Below, piece by piece: positions 8,291 to 17,459 of a DNA stretch of 64,000 bases. Origin of the DNA: Lachnospiraceae bacterium (lineage in GTDB: Bacteria; Bacillota; Clostridia; Lachnospirales; Lachnospiraceae). The notes below the pieces were generated by a model, which saw nothing but the letters and a program-made list of their open reading frames with translations, searched no databases and was not told the origin of the DNA. Position numbers and translations under genes: made by a program. The stretch spans positions 124,001 through 188,000 of the forward strand of contig JAGAOO010000056.1 of assembly GCA_017623675.1 (NCBI GenBank), in the 5' to 3' direction. Positions within the stretch are counted from its first letter, which is position 1, and each line of letters begins with the position of its first letter.

Positions 8291-9274
8291 ATGAAAATCA
8301 TGTTTTATGATACGAAACCCTATGATAAGATTTGGTTTCAGCCAATGGGGGAAGAAATGGGATTTAAGATTAAATTCCAGGAAGTAAAGTTAAATGAAGA
8401 TACGGCAGTGTTAGCAAAGAATTATGATGCAGTCTGCATCTTTGTAAATGATGATGCCGGAAAGGAAACGATTCAGGTACTAAAAGAGATAGGTATCCGT
8501 ACCATTCTTTTACGATGTGCCGGCTTTAATAATGTAGATTTAAAGGCAGCAAAAGATGCCGGCATACAAGTACTTCGTGTGCCAAGCTATTCTCCGGAGG
8601 CTGTTGCGGAATATGCCATGGGATTACTGTTAACGGTTAATCGTCAGATTCACAGAGCCTATGTGCGAACCAGAGATTTTAATTATAATATCAATGGCTT
8701 GATGGGAATTGACTTGGTAGGCAAGACAGCAGGTGTGATTGGTACCGGTAAAATCGGTCAGATGATGATTGATATTTTAAAGGGATTTAAGATGAACATT
8801 ATTGCCTACGACCCGTATCCGGTAGAAGGATTGGATGTAGAATATGTTGATTTGGATCAGTTATTTGAACGCTCGGATGTGATTTCCCTACACTGTCCGC
8901 TGACCAAGGATACGAAGCATATAATTAACAAGAAGAGTATCAGTAAAATGAAAGATGGTGTGATTCTGGTAAACACCTCACGTGGTGCCCTAATTAATAC
9001 ATCTGATTTGATTGATGCATTAATGGAACGGAAATTCACCGGTGTAGGATTGGATGTATATGAGGAGGAAGATGCTTATTTCTTCGAAGATAAGTCAAAT
9101 GATATAATAACAGATGAAGATTTAATTCGGCTCACCAGCTTCCGAAACGTGGTATTAACTTCCCATCAGGCGTTTTTCACAAAAGACGCTATGGAAGCTA
9201 TTGCCAGGGTGACTTTGGAAAATGCGAAAGCAGTAGAGGATGGATTAGAATTAAAGAATCTGGTACTTCCATAA
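8291..9274 (+). CDS. ldhA: D-lactate dehydrogenase (D-2-hydroxyacid dehydrogenase)
   Basis: A 327-residue NAD-dependent enzyme of the D-isomer 2-hydroxyacid dehydrogenase family, close to fermentative D-LDH. It has the Rossmann motif GVIGTGKIGQ, the substrate-binding arginine R231 in VNTSRGAL, GLDVYEEE with the catalytic acid, and the catalytic H292 in LTSHQAFFT. It would reduce pyruvate to D-lactate and regenerate NAD+ in the cytoplasm. The ATG at 8291 follows AGGTGAT with 4-5 bp spacing; the GTG at 8282 lies within that site. It is monocistronic, with a terminator on each side. Other 2-hydroxyacids are possible substrates. Confidence 0.9.
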   Translation: MKIMFYDTKPYDKIWFQPMGEEMGFKIKFQEVKLNEDTAVLAKNYDAVCIFVNDDAGKETIQVLKEIGIRTILLRCAGFNNVDLKAAKDAGIQVLRVPSYSPEAVAEYAMGLLLTVNRQIHRAYVRTRDFNYNINGLMGIDLVGKTAGVIGTGKIGQMMIDILKGFKMNIIAYDPYPVEGLDVEYVDLDQLFERSDVISLHCPLTKDTKHIINKKSISKMKDGVILVNTSRGALINTSDLIDALMERKFTGVGLDVYEEEDAYFFEDKSNDIITDEDLIRLTSFRNVVLTSHQAFFTKDAMEAIARVTLENAKAVEDGLELKNLVLP

Positions 9275-9364
9275 CGTGTCTGATTTCTTCAATAAATACT
9301 GCTTGCATTTTTACTGCAAATGGTATATTTTAATGGTAACAAGCGTAGGAAGATGTATGAACAA

Positions 9365-9396
9365 AGGTGTTCTCTTAGTTGAGGACACCTTTTTTT
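9365..9396 (+). terminator. Rho-independent terminator between ldhA and glnN
   Basis: AGGTGTTCTC pairs with GAGGACACCT (one U-G) across TTAGTT and is followed by seven T. It ends the ldhA transcript. A weak promoter-like TTGCAT/TATATT pair with only 15 bp spacing (9303-9329) lies just upstream, so the hairpin could also act as an attenuator in the glnN leader; I cannot decide. Confidence 0.8.
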
Positions 9397-9443
9397 GTTG
9401 GTAATTGACTGCGCTGGAGTAATTTGGAAAGGAAGTAAGAATT

Positions 9444-11546
9444 ATGCAAAAAGTAACAGAAATTTTCGGCTCTTATGTATTTGATGACGCAACCATGAAG
9501 GAGCGTCTCCCGAAGTCTACATATCGTGAATTGAGAAAGACTATTGATTTTGGAGAACCACTGAATAATGAGGTAGCAGATGATGTTGCTCTGGCTATGA
9601 AGGATTGGGCGATTGAGTTAGGGGCAACCCATTATACTCACGTATTTATTCCTTTGACAGAGACAACAGCAGAAAAACACGATTCCTTCATTAATCCGGT
9701 TGGAAATGGTAAGGTAATGATGGAGTTTACCGGTAAGGATTTGCTTCGTGCAGAACCGGATGCATCTTCATTCCCTTCCGGTGGTATTCGTGCCACCTGT
9801 GCAGCCAGAGGTTATACAGCATGGGATTGTACCTCACCGGCATATGTTAAAACCAGTTTAGATGGATGTTCTGTATTATGTATTCCAACAGCATTTACCT
9901 CCTATACCGGTGAATCTTTGGACTACAAGACCCCATTGCTTCGTTCCATGGATGCATTAAGCAGAGAAGCAAAGAGAGTATTGGCATATTTTGGTAAGGA
10001 GCCGGCAAAGGTAACTGCTAATGTAGGACCAGAGCAGGAATACTTCCTGGTAGATAAGGCAAAATATATGCAACGTGAAGATTTGAAACTGACCGGACGT
10101 ACCTTGTTCGGTGCACCGGCACCAAAGGGTCAGGAATTGGATGACCAATATTTTGGAAGTATTAAGGAAAAGGTTTCTTCCTTCATGAAAGATTTGAACG
10201 CAGAACTTTGGAAATACGGAATTATGGCAAAGACCCAGCATAATGAAGTGGCACCGGCACAGCATGAGATTGCTCCGATTTTCGGTACTACTAACGTAGC
10301 TACAGATAACAACCACTTGTTAATGGAGACATTACAAAAGGTTGCATTACGGGATGATTTGGCATGTTTGTTATATGAGAAACCATTTGCCGGAGTAAAT
10401 GGTTCCGGTAAGCATAATAACTGGTCATTCAGCACCAGTGATGGAGAGAACCTTATGGATCCGGGTGCTACACCGGAAACCAATCTTCAGTTCCAGTTAT
10501 TCTTAGCTGCTGTATTGGCTGCAGTTGATAATAATGCTGAGATTTTAAGATTGTCTGCATCATCTGCAGGTAACGACCATAGATTAGGTGCGAATGAAGC
10601 ACCACCAGCTATCATTTCTGCTTATTTAGGAGAGCAGTTAGAGGCAGTCGTAGATCAGATTATCGCAACCGGTACTGCTGAGAGTAGTCCGGTAGCAAAG
10701 ATGTATGAATCAGGTGTATCCACACTGCCATCCTTCCAAATGGATGCAACAGACCGGAATAGAACATCACCATTTGCGTTTACCGGTAACAAGTTCGAAT
10801 TCCGTATGGTTGGTTCTACACAGTCCATTTCTATGCCAACCATGATGTTGAATACAATTGTAGCAAATGAATTATCCTTGATTGCAGATAAATTAGATGC
10901 AGCAGAGGATAAAGAGGCTTGCATCAAGGAAACTATTCGTGAGCTGTTAACCAAGCATCAGAGAATTATTTTCAATGGCAATGGTTATTCAGAAGAATGG
11001 GTAGAAGAAGCAGCAAAGCGTGGCCTTCCAAATATTCCATGTATGGTAGAAGCTGTTCCATATCTGACAACTGATAAGTCTGTTGCAGTCTTTGAACGTA
11101 TGGGAGTTATGAACCGTACCGAATTAGAGGCAAGAGCAGAGGTTATGCTTGAGAACTATGCAAAGAAGATTAACATTGAAGCCCGTACCATGATTGAAAT
11201 GGCAAATAAGCAGATTATTCCGGCAGTTATGGATTATGAAGGAAAGCTTGCAATTGAAGCAAAGAATATTTCGCTGATTGGTGTTGAGCCGGAAGCTCAG
11301 AAAGAATTAATTGCTCAAATTAATACCAAGTTAATTGAGTTAAAGGCTGCAACTGCTAAGTTTAAGGAAATCGTTGATAAGGCAGCAGAATTCGAGGAAG
11401 ATATTCCTGCTTGGGCAAAATACTATCATGATCAGGTATTTATGGCTATGGCTACTGTCAGAGAACCGGCAGATGCTTTGGAACTTTTAGTTGCTAAGGA
11501 AGCATGGCCATTCCCAACCTATGGTGATTTGTTATTCGAACAGTAA
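9444..11546 (+). CDS. glnN: Glutamine synthetase type III (GSIII)
   Basis: A 700-residue enzyme, the length of the GlnN family and much longer than GSI (about 450). It makes glutamine from glutamate, ammonia and ATP in the cytoplasm and is the main ammonia-assimilation step. Visible signatures include [44 protein letters not shown], and the ATP-site segment [14 protein letters not shown]. The GSIII-specific C-terminal extension ends [22 protein letters not shown] lies upstream of the ATG. It stands alone with a strong terminator after it. No PII or ammonium transporter gene is adjacent. Confidence 0.97.
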   Translation: MQKVTEIFGSYVFDDATMKERLPKSTYRELRKTIDFGEPLNNEVADDVALAMKDWAIELGATHYTHVFIPLTETTAEKHDSFINPVGNGKVMMEFTGKDLLRAEPDASSFPSGGIRATCAARGYTAWDCTSPAYVKTSLDGCSVLCIPTAFTSYTGESLDYKTPLLRSMDALSREAKRVLAYFGKEPAKVTANVGPEQEYFLVDKAKYMQREDLKLTGRTLFGAPAPKGQELDDQYFGSIKEKVSSFMKDLNAELWKYGIMAKTQHNEVAPAQHEIAPIFGTTNVATDNNHLLMETLQKVALRDDLACLLYEKPFAGVNGSGKHNNWSFSTSDGENLMDPGATPETNLQFQLFLAAVLAAVDNNAEILRLSASSAGNDHRLGANEAPPAIISAYLGEQLEAVVDQIIATGTAESSPVAKMYESGVSTLPSFQMDATDRNRTSPFAFTGNKFEFRMVGSTQSISMPTMMLNTIVANELSLIADKLDAAEDKEACIKETIRELLTKHQRIIFNGNGYSEEWVEEAAKRGLPNIPCMVEAVPYLTTDKSVAVFERMGVMNRTELEARAEVMLENYAKKINIEARTMIEMANKQIIPAVMDYEGKLAIEAKNISLIGVEPEAQKELIAQINTKLIELKAATAKFKEIVDKAAEFEEDIPAWAKYYHDQVFMAMATVREPADALELLVAKEAWPFPTYGDLLFEQ

Positions 11547-11564
11547 AAGGATAAATAAGTGTAA

Positions 11565-11592
11565 GGCCGTCCGCATTGCGGGCGGTCTTTTT
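11565..11592 (+). terminator. Rho-independent terminator of glnN
   Basis: The GC-rich 10-bp stem GGCCGTCCGC / GCGGGCGGTC has an ATT loop, includes two wobble pairs, and is followed by TTTTT. Confidence 0.85.
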
Positions 11593-11733
11593 GCAATGAT
11601 AAAGCGGTATCAGTGAGGTTTGTATAAAACGTCAGGATGGATTAATTTTTCATGAAAATTGAAAGTTAGGACTGTATAGATTTGCTTTTTTGCGTTATAC
11701 TAAGGTTACCCAGTTGAAAAGCAGGTTAATGAA

Positions 11734-12735
11734 ATGAAGCAAGGATATACGGAAAACAATAATAAAATGCAAATAAGTGAAGCACAGGCAAGAAGGAAGC
11801 GGATTGACCGTTATAAAGCATGGATTGTACGGCTTTTTTTGGCGGCAACCATAATTCCTTCTATTGTTAGTGTGTTTTTAATTTGTCAGGTAAATCGACT
11901 GGAGCAGGAAGTGCTGGCAATATCAGGGGCAGAGGGAAACGATTTGACGACATTGGTTTCCAGTGGAGAAGCATTGATGTCCAATCCTAATGTGGATATG
12001 GAAGCATTGACGGGAGAGGAATGGAACACCTTGATAGAACCGGATGGTTTGGAACCATCTGCTTTTCCGGTGGGTGCGGAATCTGAAAAGAAACGGGTTT
12101 ATCTGACCTTTGATGACGGTCCGAGTATCTATACCGGACAAATATTAGATATTTTGGCAGCAAATGATGTCAAAGCGACCTTCTTTGTGATTGCAAGGGA
12201 GGATGAATCCTATTGGCCATATTATACCCGGATTATAGAAGAAGGACATACGCTGGGTATGCACTCTTATACCCATGATTATAATGAAGTGTATGCTTCC
12301 TTAGAATCCTTTGAAACAGATGTTAACCGGCTGTCGGAGTTCTTATATGAGAGAACCGGCGAATATCCGACCGTCTATCGGTTTCCGGGGGGCAGCAGTA
12401 ATAGTGTTACCAACGTTTCCATTGAGGAGTGTATTGGCTATCTGAATGAAGAAGGGATTACCTATTATGACTGGAATGCTTTGAATGGAGATGCAGTTAC
12501 GGAAGAATTATCCACGGATAAGTTAATTGATAATATTATGACCAGTGTGAGGCAGAATGATACTTCAGTTGTACTAATGCATGATATACAATCCCGACAT
12601 AATACGGTAGAAAGTCTGCAGGGCTTAATTGATGTGTTGAAAGAGGAGGGATATGAGATTCTTCCTATTGATGAAAACACACCGTTAGTTCAGCATGTAC
12701 CATATAATACAGGATTTCAAGAAGCGACAGATTAA
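11734..12735 (+). CDS. Membrane-anchored polysaccharide deacetylase (NodB family)
   Basis: A 333-residue protein with a cytoplasmic N-terminus, one membrane helix (about residues 30-53), a linker, and an extracellular NodB homology domain from about 113. The family motifs are all present: TFDDGPS with the catalytic Asp and metal Asp, HSYTHD with the two metal histidines, RFPGGSSN, DWN, and LMHD. It would remove acetyl groups from N-acetylglucosamine in peptidoglycan or a related glycan at the cell surface. This is a common route to lysozyme resistance. It lies just upstream of the folate genes but is not obviously related to them. The upstream gap (11593-11733) holds a TATACT-like -10 but no convincing -35. 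Confidence 0.9.
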   Translation: MKQGYTENNNKMQISEAQARRKRIDRYKAWIVRLFLAATIIPSIVSVFLICQVNRLEQEVLAISGAEGNDLTTLVSSGEALMSNPNVDMEALTGEEWNTLIEPDGLEPSAFPVGAESEKKRVYLTFDDGPSIYTGQILDILAANDVKATFFVIAREDESYWPYYTRIIEEGHTLGMHSYTHDYNEVYASLESFETDVNRLSEFLYERTGEYPTVYRFPGGSSNSVTNVSIEECIGYLNEEGITYYDWNALNGDAVTEELSTDKLIDNIMTSVRQNDTSVVLMHDIQSRHNTVESLQGLIDVLKEEGYEILPIDENTPLVQHVPYNTGFQEATD

Positions 12736-12762
12736 AAGTACGGAACGACAAGGAGAGACAGC

Positions 12763-14043
12763 ATGGATATTCAGGAAGCCATGAATTATATAGAGGAACG
12801 AAATCGCTTGGGAAGTGTGCTGGGATTGGAGCACATTCAGGAGCTGTTAGTTCGGTTAGGGGAGCCACAGAATCAATGTAAGGTGGTTCATATAGCAGGA
12901 ACCAATGGAAAGGGTTCTATTCTGGCATATATGGATGCTGTGCTTCAGGAGGCGGGATATCAGGTGGGAAAATATGTTTCTCCTACTGTTTTTTGCTATC
13001 TGGAACGGTTTCAAATCAATAGTACTTATATGAAAGAAGAAGAGTTTGGCTGCTATTTGAATCGGGTACGGAAGGTAGTCGAGGAAATGGAGCAGGATGG
13101 AATTCATGGAGTGACTGCTTTCGAGATTGAGACGGCAGTGGCTTTTTTGTATTTTTATGAACAAAATGTTGATGTGGTTTTGTTAGAAACCGGTATGGGA
13201 GGAAGACTGGATGCTACTAATGTAGTGAGCAAACCGATATGTACAATTATTAGTTCTATCAGTCTGGATCACATGAAAATTCTGGGAGACACCATTGAGA
13301 AAATTGCATATGAGAAAACCGGTATTCTACGGGATTATGTGCCGTGTGTGGTATATCCCATCAACGAAAAGGCAATGCCTGTTATTTTAGAACAGTGCAG
13401 TTTACATAATGCTGAGTTGGTTGTGCCGGATTTACAGCAATTAGTGATAAAACAAGAGAATTTGCAAGCAGAACAGTTTTGTTATAAAAACGTGGAATAT
13501 GAAATTGGACTGCTTGGGAAATATCAAATATATAACGCAATTACAGCGATTGAAGCATTGACAATTGTTGGTAAACAATTGAAAATAAACGAAAAAAATG
13601 GTTTAAAAAAAGTGAATATCATAAAAGGTTTACATAAAGCGGAGTGGAAGGGGAGATTTGAGGTTATAAAGCGTTCGCCTTACGTTATTCGGGATGGAGC
13701 ACATAATCCGGATGCAGCAAGACAACTATATGAACAGGTGACAAAGCATTTTACAAACCGCAGGATAATTTATATAATAGGGGTATTAGGAGATAAGGAG
13801 CATTACACGATGTTATCCTTATTAGTTCCTCTGGCATGGAGGGTATATGTAATAACGGTACCTGATAATCAGAGGGCATTGCCGGCAGAGCAACTTGCAG
13901 AAGAGGTTAGGGAGTTTTGTAATCAGGTAGAGATTGCAGAAACACCGGAGCAGGCATATGAGAAGGCATTGTCGGAGGCAGAGCCGGAGGATGTCATCAT
14001 AGCATTTGGCTCTTTATATTATATAGGAAGAATTGGTGACTGA
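12763..14043 (+). CDS. folC: Folylpolyglutamate synthase / dihydrofolate synthase (first copy)
   Basis: A 426-residue Mur-ligase-family enzyme that adds glutamate to dihydropteroate and/or folates using ATP. It has the P-loop GTNGKGS at 46-52, LLETGMGGRLDATN, the SLDHMKILGDT segment, EKTGIL, and RDGAHNPDAA in the C-terminal domain. It leads a co-directional block with an HD protein, folP and folB-folK, so it is the likely biosynthetic copy. A second FolC is encoded at 51825-53153. ACAAGGAGA lies upstream of the ATG. Its stop is 4 bp before the start of the HD gene. Confidence 0.93.
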   Translation: MDIQEAMNYIEERNRLGSVLGLEHIQELLVRLGEPQNQCKVVHIAGTNGKGSILAYMDAVLQEAGYQVGKYVSPTVFCYLERFQINSTYMKEEEFGCYLNRVRKVVEEMEQDGIHGVTAFEIETAVAFLYFYEQNVDVVLLETGMGGRLDATNVVSKPICTIISSISLDHMKILGDTIEKIAYEKTGILRDYVPCVVYPINEKAMPVILEQCSLHNAELVVPDLQQLVIKQENLQAEQFCYKNVEYEIGLLGKYQIYNAITAIEALTIVGKQLKINEKNGLKKVNIIKGLHKAEWKGRFEVIKRSPYVIRDGAHNPDAARQLYEQVTKHFTNRRIIYIIGVLGDKEHYTMLSLLVPLAWRVYVITVPDNQRALPAEQLAEEVREFCNQVEIAETPEQAYEKALSEAEPEDVIIAFGSLYYIGRIGD

Positions 14044-14047
14044 TAAT

Positions 14048-14542
14048 ATGGAACGGGTAGACAGAATTATGAAACATCCATTGTTTCAACAATGTAGAAG
14101 TCAGATTGAGGAAGCAGAAGCAGAACGGATTTATTGCAGGCATAATCTGGAGCATTCTTTGGACGTGGCAAGAATTGCATACATATTGAATTTAGAAGAG
14201 CAGGGATGTTTAGATAAAGAAGTGATTTATGCAATGGCACTGGTTCATGATTTAGGTAGAAGCCAAGAGTATCGAAACGGGAAAAATCATCATCAGGCAG
14301 GGGCGGAACTGGCAAAAGTGATACTTTCAGAATGTGGATTTACCACAGAGGAAATTGAAATGGTCTGTCAGGCAGTTCTGGCTCATAGAAATTCTGAGAA
14401 TGAGACGGAGCAGACTGTGAATGAATACTGTAAAAATTTGTTATATCGGGCTGATAAATTATCTAGAAATTGTTATGACTGCATGGCTTCAAAAACGTGT
14501 TATTGGGATGATGCTATACGAAATCATCAGATAATTTATTAA
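14048..14542 (+). CDS. HD-domain hydrolase in the folate operon
   Basis: A 164-residue HD-superfamily metal-dependent phosphohydrolase. Candidate metal ligands are H36 (in RHNLEHSLDVAR), H67-D68 (ALVHDLGR) and D136 (YRADKLSR). A cysteine cluster follows (C142, C145, C151 in CYDCMASKTCYW), which could bind a metal. I chose the ATG at 14048, preceded by GGTGA; the TTG at 14033 would overlap folC. It lies between folC and folP, where the operon lacks an enzyme to dephosphorylate dihydroneopterin triphosphate. Neopterin-phosphate hydrolysis is therefore a plausible but untested role. No folE is seen in the window. Confidence 0.82.
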   Translation: MERVDRIMKHPLFQQCRSQIEEAEAERIYCRHNLEHSLDVARIAYILNLEEQGCLDKEVIYAMALVHDLGRSQEYRNGKNHHQAGAELAKVILSECGFTTEEIEMVCQAVLAHRNSENETEQTVNEYCKNLLYRADKLSRNCYDCMASKTCYWDDAIRNHQIIY

Positions 14543-14584
14543 TTTCTTTAGGAAAGAGCATTGTACTTGGAGGATTAGAAAAAC

Positions 14585-15394
14585 GTGAAAATAGGAAAAT
14601 GGTCATTTGACACTGAACATGAAGTATATATGATGGGAATATTAAACGTGACGCCGGATTCTTTTTCCGATGGAGGGCGATTTAACAGTTTGGATCAGGC
14701 TTTGTTTCATGCAGAGGAATTGATTCAGGCAGGAACCGATATTCTTGATGTAGGTGGAGAATCTACCCGTCCGAATCATATTAAGATTTCAGCACAGGAA
14801 GAAATAGAACGGGTATGTCCGATTATTGAAGCTGTAAAAGCCAGAATGGACATTCCGGTTTCCTTGGATACCTATAAGTCTCAAGTGGCAAAAGCCGGAA
14901 TTCAGTCCGGTGCAGATATGATTAATGATATCTGGGGATTGAAATGGGATGGAACAATGGCAGAGGTAATAGCGGAAGGTAAGGTAGCTGCCTGCCTGAT
15001 GCACAACCGGAAAGAACCGGTATATACTAATTATTTGGAAGATGTGGTTACAGACTTGCGTGAAAGTCTTGTGCTGGCAGAACAGGCAGGAATGGATATG
15101 GAGCAGGTGTGTATTGATCCGGGTATCGGATTCGCAAAGAATTTGGAACAGAATCTGCAATTGATGAATCATTTGGAACTGTTACAGAACCTTGGTTATC
15201 CAATTCTCCTGGGAACCTCCAGAAAGTCAATGATTGGTTTGACATTGGATTTGCCGGTAGAGGAACGGGAAGAAGGCACGATTGCCACAACGGTTCTGGG
15301 TATCATGAAGGGCTGTTCCATTATTCGGGTGCATGATGTACAGGGGAATCTGCGGGCAGCAAAGATGACCTTGGCTATGCTACGGGCAAAGTAA
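14585..15394 (+). CDS. folP: Dihydropteroate synthase
   Basis: A 269-residue TIM-barrel enzyme that condenses 6-hydroxymethyl-7,8-dihydropterin pyrophosphate with p-aminobenzoate; it is the target of sulfonamides. Family motifs are clear: MGILNVTPDSFSDGG (pyrophosphate loop), DVGGESTRPN, SLDTYKS, DIWGLKWD, CIDPGIGFAK, LLGTSRKSMIG, and the terminal IRVHDV. The start is GTG with GGAGG about 11 bp upstream, slightly far. It is followed by folB-folK in the same operon. Confidence 0.96.
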   Translation: MKIGKWSFDTEHEVYMMGILNVTPDSFSDGGRFNSLDQALFHAEELIQAGTDILDVGGESTRPNHIKISAQEEIERVCPIIEAVKARMDIPVSLDTYKSQVAKAGIQSGADMINDIWGLKWDGTMAEVIAEGKVAACLMHNRKEPVYTNYLEDVVTDLRESLVLAEQAGMDMEQVCIDPGIGFAKNLEQNLQLMNHLELLQNLGYPILLGTSRKSMIGLTLDLPVEEREEGTIATTVLGIMKGCSIIRVHDVQGNLRAAKMTLAMLRAK

Positions 15395-15455
15395 TATTTG
15401 GAAGTAAAGGCAGTCAGTAACTAAACTGTAATGATAGAGACAGAGGAGAAACAAG

Positions 15456-16268
15456 ATGGATGAAATTCGCATTTCTAATTTAGAGGTATTCTGTCATCAT
15501 GGTGTTTATGAAGAAGAGAATACTCTGGGACAGAAGTTTCTGGTATCGGCTATTCTTTATACGGACACCAGACAGGCAGGAAAAACGGATAATCTGGAGT
15601 ATTCCATTCATTATGGAGATGTATGTCATACCATAAAGGCAATTATGGAGGAACGGAACTATAAGCTGTTGGAGGCAGTTGCGGAAACGGTTGCAGAACG
15701 GTTGCTTCACCAATATGACAGTCTGGTTGCCATACGTTTGGAGATTAAAAAACCATGGGCACCTATTATGCTGCCGATTGATACGGTTTCTGTTGTAATT
15801 GAGCGAAGCTGGCATCAAGTGTATTTTAGTATTGGCTCCAATATGGGAGATAAGAAAGCACATTTGGATTATGCCGTAGAGCAGTTAAAGAAGCATGAAG
15901 CTTACAGAGATGTAATGGTTTCTTCCTATATAGAAACAGAGCCTTATGGCAATGTGGAACAGGATAATTTCTTAAATGCCTGTATCCGATGTAGAACGTT
16001 ACTTACACCGGAAGAGGTTTTGACACATATACATCAGATAGAAGCAGAGCAGCATCGAACCAGAGAGGTTCATTGGGGACCAAGAACATTGGATATTGAT
16101 ATCCTTTATTATGATAAAGCTGTTATTGAAACAGAGGATTTGTGTATTCCGCATCCTGAGGTGGGCTTGCGAACATTTGTGTTAGAGCCTTTGGCAGAAT
16201 TGGCACCGAATCTTCGGGATCCCATAACCGGATTAACAGTATGTCAAATGTTGTCAACATTAAGATAA
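15456..16268 (+). CDS. folK: Bifunctional dihydroneopterin aldolase / HPPK (FolB-FolK fusion)
   Basis: A 270-residue fusion. Residues 1 to about 118 are dihydroneopterin aldolase (EVFCHHGVYEEENTLGQKF, then the YKLLEAVAETVAERLL helix and VEIKKPWAP-like strand). From about 122 begins 6-hydroxymethyl-7,8-dihydropterin pyrophosphokinase (VYFSIGSNMGDKKAHL, ETEPYGNVEQDNFLNA, HWGPRTLDIDILYYD, IPHPEVGLRTFVLEPLAE). It converts dihydroneopterin to hydroxymethyl-dihydropterin and then pyrophosphorylates it with ATP, giving the substrate of the FolP encoded upstream. GAGGAGA precedes the ATG. Confidence 0.95.
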   Translation: MDEIRISNLEVFCHHGVYEEENTLGQKFLVSAILYTDTRQAGKTDNLEYSIHYGDVCHTIKAIMEERNYKLLEAVAETVAERLLHQYDSLVAIRLEIKKPWAPIMLPIDTVSVVIERSWHQVYFSIGSNMGDKKAHLDYAVEQLKKHEAYRDVMVSSYIETEPYGNVEQDNFLNACIRCRTLLTPEEVLTHIHQIEAEQHRTREVHWGPRTLDIDILYYDKAVIETEDLCIPHPEVGLRTFVLEPLAELAPNLRDPITGLTVCQMLSTLR

Positions 16269-16294
16269 AGAACAATAAGAAAAGGGGAAACAAC

Positions 16295-17443
16295 GTGGAT
16301 TTAAATCAGATACGAACAGATATAGATTCTGTAGATAAGCAAATTGTTGCACTGTTCCAACGCCGTATGGAACTGGCTGGAAAGGTAGCAGAAAGCAAAC
16401 GGGAATCAGGAAAGGCTATCTATGACCGTCAGAGAGAATTAGAAAAACTGGAAAAACTGGGGGCATTGGCAGACAGTGATTTTAACCGCCATAGTATTGA
16501 AGAATTATTTTTGCAGATTATGTCAATCAGTCGTCGGTATCAATACAATATTCTGGGTGACAGGGAACAGACATTTACCAAAGAATATACACAGGTGGAA
16601 ACACTTAATATTACACCGGATACAAGGGTGGTATATCAAGGTGTTCCGGGAGCATTTAGTGAACAGGCGATGCTTCAGTTCTTCGGCACGCAGGTACACA
16701 GCTCAAATGTAGAGAAATTCGAAGATATTGTAGAGGTAATTGAACAGGGAAAGGCAGATTATGGGGTTTTGCCGATTGAGAATTCTTCTGCAGGTTTTGT
16801 AAGTGGTATCTATCATTTGATACAGGCTCATGATGTTTCCATTGTGGGTGGAGTTTCTCTGGAGGTATCACAGGCGTTGCTTGGAGTAAAGGGTGCGAAG
16901 CTTTCAGATATTCAGACCGTATACTCGCACCCACAGGCATTGATGCAGACCAAGCCATATCTGGAGGAGCATGGATGGAAGCAAATCAGTCTGGCAAATA
17001 CGGCGGTTAGTGCCCAAAAGATTAAGCAGGACGGTGATAAGACTCAGGCGGCAGTTGCCAGTCTGCGTGCGGCGGAATTGTATGACCTGGAAGTATTACA
17101 GCCAAATATTAATACACTGAAGAACAATACAACCAGGTTTGTGGTGATTGCGAAAGATAAGATATATACAAAGGATGCAGACAGCATCAGCATTAGCTTT
17201 TCTCTGCCTCACGAAAGCGGAAGTCTGTATAATTCGTTAGGGCATTTTATATTTAATGGTTTGAACATGACCAGTATTGAATCAGAACCGTTGCCGGAGA
17301 GACAATGGGAGTATCGGTTCTTTATAACCTTCGATGGTAATCTGGGAGATGCATCGGTACAGAACGCATTAACAGGAATACGAAGTGAGTCTACTGATTT
17401 TAAATTATTGGGTAATTATTGTATTCATACAACAGAAAAATAG
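16295..17443 (+). CDS. pheA: Bifunctional chorismate mutase / prephenate dehydratase
   Basis: A 382-residue P-protein for phenylalanine synthesis. The AroQ chorismate mutase domain is about 1-90 (IRTDIDSVDKQIVALFQRRMELAGKVAESK). The prephenate dehydratase domain starts near 110 (VVYQGVPGAFSEQAMLQFF, then DYGVLPIENSSAGFV and NNTTRFVVIA). A C-terminal ACT regulatory domain (HESGSLYNSLGHFIFNGLNMTSIESEP) should bind phenylalanine for feedback inhibition. I chose the GTG at 16295 because AAGGGGA lies 6-7 bp upstream and the homologous N-terminus is DLNQIR. An ATG at 16241 would overlap folB-folK by 28 bp and encode an unlikely basic leader. Confidence 0.94.
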   Translation: MDLNQIRTDIDSVDKQIVALFQRRMELAGKVAESKRESGKAIYDRQRELEKLEKLGALADSDFNRHSIEELFLQIMSISRRYQYNILGDREQTFTKEYTQVETLNITPDTRVVYQGVPGAFSEQAMLQFFGTQVHSSNVEKFEDIVEVIEQGKADYGVLPIENSSAGFVSGIYHLIQAHDVSIVGGVSLEVSQALLGVKGAKLSDIQTVYSHPQALMQTKPYLEEHGWKQISLANTAVSAQKIKQDGDKTQAAVASLRAAELYDLEVLQPNINTLKNNTTRFVVIAKDKIYTKDADSISISFSLPHESGSLYNSLGHFIFNGLNMTSIESEPLPERQWEYRFFITFDGNLGDASVQNALTGIRSESTDFKLLGNYCIHTTEK

Positions 17444-17459
17444 AAATGGAGGAGTTTAT

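Noticed and set aside
9303..9329. Promoter for glnN upstream of the ldhA terminator
   Set aside because: The spacing is only 15 bp and the boxes are weak; the hairpin that follows is adequately explained as the ldhA terminator.
16241..16294. Upstream ATG as the start of pheA
   Set aside because: It would overlap folB-folK by 28 bp and add an 18-residue basic leader not found in the family; the GTG at 16295 has a proper ribosome site.
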